From assembly GCA_020284085.1 (NCBI GenBank), contig JACEVL010000290.1, positions 40,001 through 104,000 on the forward strand: 64,000 nucleotides of DNA, in the 5' to 3' direction. The stretch is from Aporrectodea caliginosa. Taxonomy: Eukaryota; Annelida; Clitellata; Crassiclitellata; Lumbricidae. The notes below the pieces were generated by a model. That model was not told the origin of the DNA and did no database searches. It saw only the letters and a program-made list of their open reading frames with translations. This document shows positions 45,301 to 57,300 of the stretch, piece after piece (position 1 is the first letter of the stretch; every line of letters starts with the position of its first letter). A program made the translations under genes and the position numbers.

Positions 45301-48300
45301 ATTTCAGTAGCTAATTCTAATTCTAATCGATTAGCAATTTAACTATTTGATTAGCTAATTGATTAGCTGCTTATCTTAGTTTGGCTAATTCTAATTCTAT
45401 TCGACTAGCTAGAAGATTTTGCTAAATCTAATTCTAATTGATTAGCAAATTTTAGTGGCTAATTCTAATTCTAATCAATTAGCAATTTAACTTATCGTGC
45501 CCATCTCTGGTTCAAAATTCCTGCAGGGCAGAAATTAGTTTGGAGGTTTGGCTGATCTGGCGCCCCAAGCCTACTCCACTATACTGAGTATACTGCAGGT
45601 GGGAAGATTAGATGGGAAGGGAGGGGAATGGGCTCTCATAGACCCCTCATAGACCGAAGCTAAGAAAATGAAGTCGCTAATGTTTCACACTCATGGCTGC
45701 CTCTCAGGGCTATAGGTAATCGTAATCTCGAGATTTCTACAGTGCCCAAAAAAGCAAAGTCGCAGGAACATCTTATTTATAGGCACTTAGTCAAAGCATC
45801 AGATTTTGGTTTCCTGGAAACAATGGGGTCAGGCAGGCAGACAGAGAGACGGATAAGGTGGATGGCGTTTAGAATTGGGACTTCTCATATTCTTATATTT
45901 CTGCTGACTGCTGTATGTCACTGGTATACTGAAGCAGCATTAAAATATTTTGATCTTTTTGGTTTACCTGATTTCAAGTGGATTGTTTACCTTAGAGAAG
46001 ATGTCGAATCCTGTGAGATTTGGAGGCAAAATGTTCTTCAGCAGATTGATCTTGCCTTCAACATCTTCTTCCTTATCCACTTTATCATCAGGGTGAGTCT
46101 TTGCATGCCTTTCAGTAATCTCTTAACAAGTTTACTCGTAATTTATTGGCAGTTTTAATTAGTCAACTTTATCACATTGCACAGTGCTTCAGCCGGTGGC
46201 ACGTTAAACCAAAGCCGTAAATCAGGTGCTTAGCACCAGATTTGTCAGTGTTGGCACAAGCTTTTCATCTTCCTTCCAGTGTCTGTGTTACGTCATTTCA
46301 CGATTAATTGGCTTTCGTCTTAATTAGTTTAGAGCCCAGGTGTCAGAGCAACCACGTCAGATTAGATGCTTTTGATGTTTCTTCATGTTTACTGCTTAAG
46401 GATGTGAAACTGTATTCCAAGTGATATGCCTCTTATCACTCTTGTTTAAAAACTGCTTCTCTGTCTCATAAGCTGCCTCTCTATCTCATAAGCTGCTTCT
46501 CTGTCTCATAAGCTGCCTCTCTATCTCATAAGCTGCTTCTCTGTCATAAGCTGCTTCTCTGTCTCATAAGCTGCTTTGCTGTCTCATAAGCTGCCTTTCT
46601 ATCTCATAAGCCTCTTCTCTGTCTCATAAGCTGTCTCTCTGTCTCATAAGCCTCTTCTCTGTCTCATAAGCTGCCTCTCTGTCTCATAAGCATGCCTCTC
46701 TCTGTCTCATAAGCCTCTTCTCTGTCTCATAAGCTGCCTCTCTATCTCATAAGCTGCTGCCTCTCTCTGTCACATAAGCTGCCTTTCTGTCTCATAAGCT
46801 GCCTCATTGTCACATAAGCTGCCTTTCTATCTCATAAGCTGCCTCTCTGTTACTTAAGCTGTCTCTCTGTCTCAGTGAACTGATTTGAATTTTAATCGGA
46901 TTATGGCTTCGTTTTGGGGTTAAAAAATATTATGCACCATCGGTTGATGCCATGTGCTGTAGACACCGCCACGAAAGGCATTACTAATTACTAGTGACAA
47001 TGAAAATTTCCTGCCATCAGTTATTTTTTACACAGACTGATTAGATCCAATGTTTATACGTGTGTTTCTAATTTGTATTATTGTCACCTTTTATTCCTGT
47101 TTGTGGCAGTTCAGCGTGAAATCACTATGCCTGATTTGCTTATTCTGTCAACCGTCATCAAATTTGTTATTACCTAATCTAGTACATTGCATTAATGGCT
47201 CAGCCACATCTGTCAATTGCAGGTATTATTGTTAGTAATGTTAGTAGCAGCGTTATTAAAAAGTGTTTCTGCCGTGATAATTGTTGATCAATCATCCGTT
47301 CATCAGAAGCAGTGCGGCTGAAACTGTTTTAGTTGATTTCTCTGTGATACGTGGGCGTTGACTGTCTCTGGAGACTGGGGACAGTTGTTTCCCAGTGTTT
47401 TTTAGACTGAGGTTGTTTCCCAGTGTTTAGACTGAGGTTGTTTCCCAGTGTTTAGACTGAGGTTGTTTCCCAGTGTTTTTAGACTGAGGTTGTTTCCCAG
47501 TGTTTTTTAGACTGAGGTTGTTTCCCAGTGTTTAGACTGAGGTTGTTTCCCAGTGTTTAGACTGAGGTTGTTTCCCAGTGTTTAGACTGAGGTTGTTTCC
47601 CAGTGTTTAGACTGAGGTTGTTTCCCAGTGTTTTTTAGACTGAGGTTGTTTCCCAGTGTTTAGACTGAGGTTGTTTCCCAGTGTTTTTTAGACTGAGGTT
47701 GTTTCCCAGTGTTTAGACTGAGGTTGTTTCCCAGTGTTTAGACTGAGGTTGTTTCCCAGTGTTTTTTAGACTGAGGTTGTTTCCCAGTGTTTTTTAGACT
47801 GAGGTTGTTTCCCAGTGTTTAGACTGAGGTTGTTTCCCAGTGTTTAGACTGAGGTTGTTTCCCAGTGTTTAGACTGAGGTTGTTTCCCAGTGTTTAGACT
47901 GAGGTTGTTTCCCAGTGTTTTTTAGACTGAGGTTGTTTCCCAGTGTGTTTAGACTGAGGTTGTTTCCCAGTGTTTTTTAGACTGAGGTTGTTTCCCAGTG
48001 TTTAGACTGAGGTTGTTTCCCAGTGTTTAGACTGAGGTTGTTTCCCAGTGTTTTTTAGACTGAGGTTGTTTCCCAGTGTTTAGACTGAGGTTGTTTCCCA
48101 GTGTTTAGACTGAGGTTGTTTCCCAGTGTTTTTTAGACTGAGGTTGTTTCCCAGTGTTTAGACTGAGGTTGTTTCCCAGTGTTTTTTAGACTGAGGTTGT
48201 TTCCCAGTGTTTAGACTGAGGTTGTTTCCCAGTGTTTAGACTGAGGTTGTTTCCCAGTGTTTTTTAGACTGAGGTTGTTTCCCAGTGTTTAGACTGAGGT

Positions 48301-51300
48301 TGTTTCCCAGTGTTTAGACTGAGGTTGTTTCCCAGTGTTTAGACTGAGGTTGTTTCCCAGTGTTTAGACTGAGGTTGTTTCCCAGTGTTTAGACTGAGGT
48401 TGTTTCCCAGTGTTTAGACTGAGGTTGTTTCCCAGTGTTTAGACTGAGGTTGTTTCCCAGTTTTTTTAGACTGAGGTTGTTTCCCAGTGTTTAGACTGAG
48501 GTTGTTCCTCCAGTGCTTGTGTTGCCAGATAATTCTGCAATTTTACTGCACTGGAAGCAACACTTTCTTTACTTATATAAGAGCTTGTTTCTTTAATAGC
48601 AAACCCTTGAGGAGGACCTGACTGTGTTGATGATGCCACACTATGCCAAGCTCTCCTTTGGCTGTTTTGAATCCAAAAGTGTATGGCAATAGTTATAATA
48701 TATAATAATAACAGTAATAATAATAATTATTATTATTTATTGTTTATCCTACTACTGAGGATTGTAGGGACAGCAGAAGCAAGAATGTCAAATGCAAACC
48801 ATGAAACTCAGTAATTTCCCAGCACCGGGGCTAAAATAGCCGATGGTATACAACATTGATCAATCAGTGACATCGATCTACCACTGTGCAACCGAATTGT
48901 GCAAGATACAATCACTGAGCATATACTAGGGCAGAAATTTGCATTTTAACTGTGATTATTGAGCGTACGAACTGTTGCAACCATTGAGCATAGCGCCAGT
49001 GTCTGCATGGGCTGTGTATTATGTACCTATCGCAGGAACAATTAGTCTGATAGGCAGAAATATATCTAGTTAACCAGTTAGCTACATTGGTTAAAGCATA
49101 TGCTGTGTCTCATGTGCCTCTGTGTTAGAGAGCGTGTGGATCGCGGTTCGCTTCCCGATGCTGGCTTATTTCACAGATTTGAATCTTGGACTAGCACAGT
49201 TCGTGCATGGAGAGCATAAATTGCGTGGCGCCCATTCAAATGGACAGCGGCGATGAAAGATCTCACCCGATCAATTCATCGCAAAATGAACAGAGTCAAA
49301 GCCATATACGGTCGCCATAGATAGACGTTTACATTTACGTTACAATCGCACATACATTTATAATTGCATTTACATTCAGTTGTGAGCACTTGAGCAGTCT
49401 AGCATATGTGTGGCACAAACGCTGCATCAGTCCTAACGTCAGACGACTGATTAACTATGCCGTCCTTGCACCGTGTCCAAACGAACCGGCTGAAGTGATA
49501 TATCTTCAGCGGACGACTGAACTGCTAATTAGGAGAATTTTCTTCGGGCCGGGCTTAACATATGTGGCACGAATCGCATTCCCCGATGTCGTCCTCAAAA
49601 GGACCGAGCGTACGATCGTTTTCAGGTATAAACGCTTTGCTTGACGTATCGCGTTATATGTCTGGGAGCGGTGCACCTGTGCGCCTTCCTCTCGTCCCAT
49701 TGACGAGTCTCTTCAGTCGGACAGGTTGATCATAGCTTCATTCTGTTATACATGGGAGCTTTGCTGCAGTGGGGGGGGTCTGTTATTCTGCTGCTCGTTG
49801 CCTAGCAGCCTAAGACTAAATGAAGACCAAGATGATGATGGATTGAAAGAAAATGACACGTAGAGGACTCTGTTTTTATTATAATATGCAGGAAGAGAGG
49901 CATTGCATGTGACAAGGAGTGCAATCTAATGCAAAGGGATCAGTCATTTCCACCTCTTTTTAATATTAAGAATATTTTATTAAGTAATAATAATAATATT
50001 TTTTAACCCAAGGTATATGTGCCTCGAAATGGTGTGACATTATGGCGCTGGATACAGATCTATGGAAAGGCACTGGAAGAGAAAATTGACCTCACTTGAC
50101 CTCACAATAATATAATAATAATATGGATAAATAATAATTAATAATAATAATATTATTATATTTTAAAAATTTTGTTCCAAACTGATAAATCTATAAAAAT
50201 CTAGAGGTGTAGAAAACTATTTTAAGTGAAAGAGAGAGTGGTAATTTTTATTTTTTTATTATTATATTATTATCCTGTTATTGTTGTTATTATGATTAAT
50301 TTTATTTAGGGCTTTGGATTTTAACGATTAATTAATCAATTCATCATTAGAAATTTTAATAGATTAATTTCAGATTGTTTCGATTAAATTATTACTTATT
50401 TCATGATAATGAACTACCCATTTCCGGAGTAAACAATGATAATGTGAAACGTTTGAGTGGAAGATTAATCGATCATTTTTCAGTTAAGGTAAATGCTGAC
50501 GGAAAAGTCGAAGATGGCAACAAAATTAATTATCTTCATTGCAGTAAACAGCTCACTTACCATGGTCCAGACACACTGCTTACGTATGACCTTTATCATG
50601 TGGAATGATTGAAGTTTTTTTTTAGAAAGGAAGTTAATAACTGACTCGGTAACAACAATTTTAACAGTTTTTCACGCCTTGCATAACAGATACCAAATTA
50701 ATCGAAATTAATCAAAGTGAATTTTGGGGATTAATCAATTAATTATTTTGAATCAGTACCAGCTCTAATTTTATTATTATTTCTACCCGAATAAAGTGAT
50801 ATCTCTCAGGAGTAAAAAAATTATACTAGTAGCTATTAATGGTATATATGGAAATTCAGGCCTTGTCCTCCACAACATGAGTGAGCATGCCTTGCAGTGC
50901 TATGGCATTAAAACACTGGAAAAAATGGAAAGGTGCTGGAAAAGAAAACGAACCTCATGCAACTCTACAGAAATGGTTAAAAGGTGCTGGCCAACCTCAC
51001 GAATGAAATCAACCCTGACAGAGTTAATTGAGCCAAGTGTTTCAAAGGCAATGGGAAGAAAAAGATGTGAAGGTGGCAACCCTGAGTATTTATCAGTTTT
51101 ACATGTAGCAGCTTGTTATTATTATGTTGTTGTTATTTATTTATTCACCTAAAGTAAGAGTAATCCATAAGGAGTCAAAAAATTATGCTAGGAGCTGTTA
51201 CGGGGTTTCTGGAAAATCAGACCTCAACCCTGTGACTTCTGTGAACGTGCCGTGAAATGTTATGGCATCATTGCACTGGATATAGATGGAAGGAATTGGA

Positions 51301-54300
51301 AAAGGAAATTGACCTCAATGGCCCTCCGGAGATGGACAAAAGGCTGGTACTGTTTCAGTCCTTCCGTGTCAGTAAATAATTCGTCTGTCTTTGTCATTCC
51401 ATGTAGTGACTATATAGTGTATGTGGCGGCAGAAGACTGCTAGCATAATTGTATCTGATGTTTCCAGTTTTAGTATACAATATGGATGGGGTCTTGTAAC
51501 TCTTGTCACGTCCCCTAGCCAACTCAGCTATAATGAGTCCACTGACTACGCTGTCGGTGGGAAGGTGAGACGGCGATGGAGAGGCCTGCGCCGCCTGGCC
51601 TTGTAAAACTGAGGTTAAGAAGTGAAGTCGCTAACTCTGTACCCGTGGCTGCCTCTTTAAGTTAGTTTGAAGAGTTCGATTTTCAATCATGAGTGAAAAG
51701 TAGCAGTGGAGAGTGCAAGTGGAGGAGAGGTGAAATTAGCAGGCAAGATAGGAGGATGAACAAATTGGTGGGAGATAATCAGAAAGATATTACTTTGCCA
51801 AGACTTTTCTCAGTTATCCAATCTATTGTAATGATGGTCACTTCAAGTGAAAAAAATATCATAATCTGCTGGAGAAATCAGTTTGAAATCTGATCGATTA
51901 GAGCAGGGGTGTCAAACCTTTTCTAATGGCGGGCCAGTGTCAATATTTTCCAGCAAGTGGCGGGCCAGAGTGCGGAAGGCGCCTGGTCAAAATGGGCGAT
52001 GGGACCTGAGTGGGGGCTCGGTGATCCCGTCCCCAGAAAATTTTTGAGAAGCTAAATCTTAAATGATGCATTTTTAGCACACAAACAGTCAAATTAGGCT
52101 TATAAAATCTTAATTTTGATCTTCATTTTTCAATTCTTTCTTTCTCCTCCGTCAAGTATTCGCTGACGATGAGGCTCTAACAAAACTTCTCCATTTCGGT
52201 CGGTCTCTTGCGAGTTCTATTGCCCTTCTTAAGTCCCATCCTCTGTCTTCTATGTCCTCCAGTACGTTATCTATCCATCTCTTCTTCTGACGTCCTCTGC
52301 TCCTTGTTCCCTCCACCTCTCCGTGCAGCGCCTTTGCCGGCATTCTTCCGTTCTCCATCCTGATCACATGTCCATACCATGTTAGTCTTCGTTTCTTTAT
52401 TCTTTCCACTACCGTTTCCTTCTGTCCCAGTTCTTCTCGTGTCACCTCATTCCGTATCTTTTCTCTTCGTGATCTATTCAGTAGTCCTCGTAGCCATCCC
52501 ATCTCCGCCACCAGGAGTCTTCTCTCGTCCTCCTTTTCATGCACCAAGACTCTGCTCCATACGTGAGGACCGGTATCACCAGTGTTTCGTATATATAGTT
52601 TGGTTTTTGTTCTTGTTGAGATGTTGCTTGATCTCCATAGTTTCCTCAGCTTTCCAAACATTGCTGACGCCAGCCCAATTCTTTTCCTTATGTCCCTTGT
52701 CGACTCCGCGTCCTCCGTAATTACGCCCCCCAGGTACACAAATTCCGTCACCTGTTCCAGCTCCTCTCCTTCCAGGGTGATGTTTTTCTTTTCTTTTTCC
52801 TTACCAATTGTCATTGTTTTGGTCTTCTCTCCATTGATCTTAAGCCCGAATCTTTTGCTACTTTAACTTTCGTGTACCCTGGTCGTTAGTTCCTGCAGTT
52901 GGCTTCCGCTTTCCGCCATCAGATCTATGTCGTCTGCAAATCTTAGGTTGTTGACTATTGACTATTTTTCAATAACGAACATCATATAAAGCACATTGAG
53001 CCTCAGAATGAAATATAAGCCTATAAACTTTTATTCTCAAATTGTGTAGGGCTTAGTCTTCAGGCAATGCGCCGCGGGCCAGAAAAATATCTTCGGCGGG
53101 CCAGAAATGGCCCGCGGGCCTGCTCTTTGACATCCCTGGATTAGAGAATACAAACGTGAGACTACAGTGGGTGAGCAACTGAGCATGTTAAAAGAGATGA
53201 GTCTTACATTTAGACCTGAATGACATCAGGAAGTTAGTGTGGTTGGCATCATATTTGTGACGCCAGGGCTCTACACCCGTCACATGTCGGTTTCTGACAT
53301 TTTTATTTAGTCATATTCTACAGTTGATCTGCTTCAAAATTTAGGAATATTTGTGTCTTCGTTCTTACAGAATTCAATTCAATTTATTTATTGTTCCCAA
53401 CAACATAACAAACATAATGATTAAACACAGCTCTAACATAGTTAAAAGGTACAACAAGTATGAGAAATGAAGAAGTAAAATGATCAACGAAAAGTAAAAC
53501 CAGTTGAACACAAGTCAAGATAAGTTACAAAGAGCTAGCACGAGTAGAGTGGAGTGGGAGCAAATAGGCACCCCAAAGGGACGAGTCCCGCTAAGAGGGG
53601 GCCTAAGATAGTACAGTAAAATAATTGAAAGATGACGGAGGTTATTGATAAACAGAAATAAGGGGAGCACTGACTTGTGTGTTAGAGGCGGTAAAGAAAA
53701 AGTGAAAAAGGTTTACAATAGTGAATAAGGACTTAACTAAAAACTAAAGACTATAATACAAGCTCCAGTGTGTGTGCTCGTAACAGACGCTTAAACCATG
53801 GGAGGGTGCTGCAGGTACGGATACTAGGAGGTAGGTTATTCCATAGTAGAGGGCCTTGATACTTAATAGATAATTTGCGGGTGTTAGTTCTTAAGAGTAT
53901 TAGTTTATAATCATGTTTGCTTCTTGTAAGGGTGGTAGATTGGATGCGGGGAAGTAGTCGAATGAAAATATCTTTTTTCTAACTGAAGAACTTATGCTCG
54001 TTTGATTCTTTCATTAGTATAAGGTGACAAAATTGATTAAAAAGTTTCGGAATATTTGTGTCATCAAAGTCCACAGAAACCATTACTTGATTATACTGCA
54101 ATTTTACTAGGCAATAAAGGACTATATTTTGTATCAAATAAAGCAAATGGCATCAAAATCGGAGTAGTACTTTGCAAACTATGGCAAATTCATAAGCAAC
54201 TGCTGAATTGAAGAATATTGTATATTTTTGACCCCTCTCGCCTATTTCAACTCAATATCTAGTAAGCGACAGCGACGGGTTTTGAGCCCTGGCGTCACAT

Positions 54301-57300
54301 ATGTTCCCATTGTTAAGTCTAATGAAAAACTTTGTTTACTGTTATACCTCAAATCACTATGTATATGCGTATGGGTGTGTAAGCATGCGTGTACATGTAT
54401 GTATATGTGTATGTGCATATGCATGTATATGTATGCATGCATGTATGTAAATGTTAATCTCGATGGTCAATGTATATTTTCTGATTATGTTGTTACTCTG
54501 TTACGCTGTAACGTTCTATGGTGCCAATAAACACATTGATTGATTGATTGAACACATTGATTGATTGATTGATCTCAAAAATTAATCCGCGTCGCACAAA
54601 AGCCATGTCAGGAAACCGGCCTATGATAATAATAATAAGAATATTTGTATAGCGCCATAGCACAGCCAAGGCTGAAGGAAAGGGCGCTTTACATGAGTTC
54701 GTAAAATCAATGACAGTCATATGACACTTTAAAAGGATAGGTTTTGGGATGTGATTTGAATGTAATCACCGGCGCTATATCAGATATATTCCACAAAGAG
54801 CCAGTGTGATTGCCAGGTCAGAATCCAAATAAAGAGCTGTTTATAGGTATCTATGGATGTGCCTGTAGGTGTTATTGTGGTAGGAAATTTAGACAGTACC
54901 ACTCGAGGAGAAATTCAATGGAGTAGATGGTAGAATCATGTAGGCACGATCCGCCTATGCCGGATTTTTCACGTCACTTGATATTGCACGCATTAATGCA
55001 GCCATGACAAAAGGCTCGTAGTTGGCAAATGTGTGAGAAGATCCATATGCCGAAGAGCTGATTGCGCGAGCAGACAGGAAGCTCTTCCAGAAATCACAGT
55101 TCTTTGGCACTGCATTCATCAGCTGTTGCCACCTCTTTGTGACGACAAGCACTTGCTTTGCAAGAGAGGACATCCCTTCATGTGCCTTTTGTTAAATCTA
55201 GATTGTTTAAAAGCTTTTTTGTTAACCGATGCATTTCAGTTAAACTTAGTTGTGCATGTGTGACTATAATCTGCTACTGTTATAGTTTATTTTAAAAATG
55301 TTTGTAATCAATGCATACAATGTAATGCATGTGCGCTTGTCAGAAGCAAATAAAGGCTACTTACTTACTGAAAAGAACTTTGATTTTTATGGCTTTGTGG
55401 CTTAATTTTATGGTGCTGTTTGATTTTAGTTTGTTGCTGCAAATGCTAAGTTGCTCTTCTGGGTGGAACTGTTTACTCTGGTGGATTTTTTCACCATACC
55501 TCCGGCCTTTGTTGGCATTTGCCTCAACAGGAACTGGCTTGGTTAGTTTTGATGCAGCTCATTTTTTAATTATGTTGTTTGAACACCAAATGTCAGTAGA
55601 TATTAGTCTTTCAAAGAGAAATACTGATAGGCATCCAGAGCTGAGGCACAGTCATTCAAAGAGAAATACTGATTGAGGTACAGTCATTCAAAAGCTGATT
55701 GAGACATTCAAAGAGAAAACTGATTGAGGCCTAGTCATTCAAAGAGAATCACTGATTGAGGCCTAGTCATTCAAAGAGAAACACTGATTGAGACCCAGTC
55801 ATTCAAAGAGAAATACTGATTAAGGCCCAGTCATTCAAAGAGAAACACTGATTGAGGCCTAGTCATTCAAAGAGAAACACTGATTGAGGCCTAGTCATTC
55901 AAAGAGAAACACTGATTGAGGCCCAGTCATTTAAAGAGTAATACTGATTGAGGCCCAGTCATTCAATGTGAAATACTGATTCAGGCCCAGTTACTTTGAA
56001 GAGAAATACTGATTGAAGCCCAGTCATTCAAAGAGAAATACTGATTGAGGCCTAGTCATTCAAAGAGAAACACTGATTGAGGCCCAGTCATTCAAAGAGA
56101 AATACTGATTGAGGCCCAGTCATTTAAAGAGAAATACTGATATGCATCCAAAGCTGAGACCAAGGATAAGTCCTGCTAATTAGGATCACCTAATATTCTT
56201 GTAACAGATTTTGAAATGGCAATCCAACAGTTACAGATTTAATAAGTTTTTGCTATCGTATACATGTGTAATATTTGTCACAAGTGAAGCAAGTCCAGTG
56301 CAGACACCAAGTTACTGTTCAAGGTAATATGTGATATAGCATATTTTATTGTTGTCAGTAGCAATATTTAGTTAGTAGGTTTCATTTGCATTATGCATTT
56401 AATAGTTGTGCAAAATGATTTCTATTGTTTATTAATTTGCTGTCTTATTTAGCGAGTGATTAACTGAAAACAATGGATGCTTTGAGATTCCAGCTTCACT
56501 TGCACCCGTTAGCAGACTTAGCTGTAGTGAGTACACTGGCCATACACAGTCAGTGGGAAGGTCAGACAGCAAGGGAGAGAACTGGCAACCTCATTCATTC
56601 ATTCCTTTCAGAGATTTATATAGAGCCCCTTCAGGATTATCTACTCAGGAGAGCTCCCGACCCAACCGCGGCTAATGAGAACAGTCTTGAGGTTAGAGTA
56701 GAACGTTGCTGCAAGGGCTCTAGGCATTAGGCAATAGGCATAGATCCACAGGGAGCCCATTCCAGATTGCAGATCCAGCAATGGAAAAAGCACAGCGCTG
56801 CATAATAGAAGTCCATGACCGGGGGACAAGAAGCTAAGCCTGCTTAGAGGAGCGGAGAGAACCACGGCGCTGGATGCTCAGGGTGGAGCAGCAGAGCTCC
56901 TGTAAGTAAACAGAGGTCATACCCGCGAGGCAGCACCAAACCAAGGCAGAGATCCGGTAAGTGATCCGCTGCGGGAAAGGGAGCCAATGCAAGATGTCCT
57001 GGCCTCTGTTTAATCAGTGACATGACCAAATCACTTGCTGAGGCTAAGAAAAAATTAAGTTACTAACACTTCATACACATGGACTGTATATGGGACTACT
57101 CTTCTTCTTAAATACTGATTTGCCATAATTGAATTTATGATTATTTCTGGTTTTGGTGCAGGGTGTCATGAAGGAAAGATATAAATGTTACTTTACACAG
57201 ATTTGTAATTTACTCATCTGTAGGATTACGATTCTTGAGAGCTCTTCGTATCATGCATTTACGGACGTGTTGCAGCACCTGAGGCTGCTCAAAACTTCGA

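Noticed and set aside
45742..45995. Upstream extension of the BK exon 3 open frame to the ATG at 45742
   Set aside because: The 84 codons before 45996 show no channel similarity, and the acceptor at 45994-45995 gives the correct phase from exon 2. The extension is intron.
46446..48525. CRISPR-like array of repeated units
   Set aside because: Units are head-to-tail without unique spacers, and the DNA is eukaryotic; these are minisatellites.
49390..49700. Small overlapping open frames on both strands (84 and 64 codons)
   Set aside because: No family resemblance, no splice context, and no sign of coding constraint that I can judge by eye.
52152..52814. A 220-codon host gene on the minus strand
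   Set aside because: Its sequence is the standard region after the reverse transcriptase of non-LTR retrotransposons, and it sits inside a hAT element.
57153..57223. Using the single open frame from 57153 as the real start of BK exon 5, avoiding a frameshift
   Set aside because: That frame lacks the conserved GLRFLRALR, which is plainly present in the neighbouring frame right after a good acceptor. The frameshift in S4 is the better reading.
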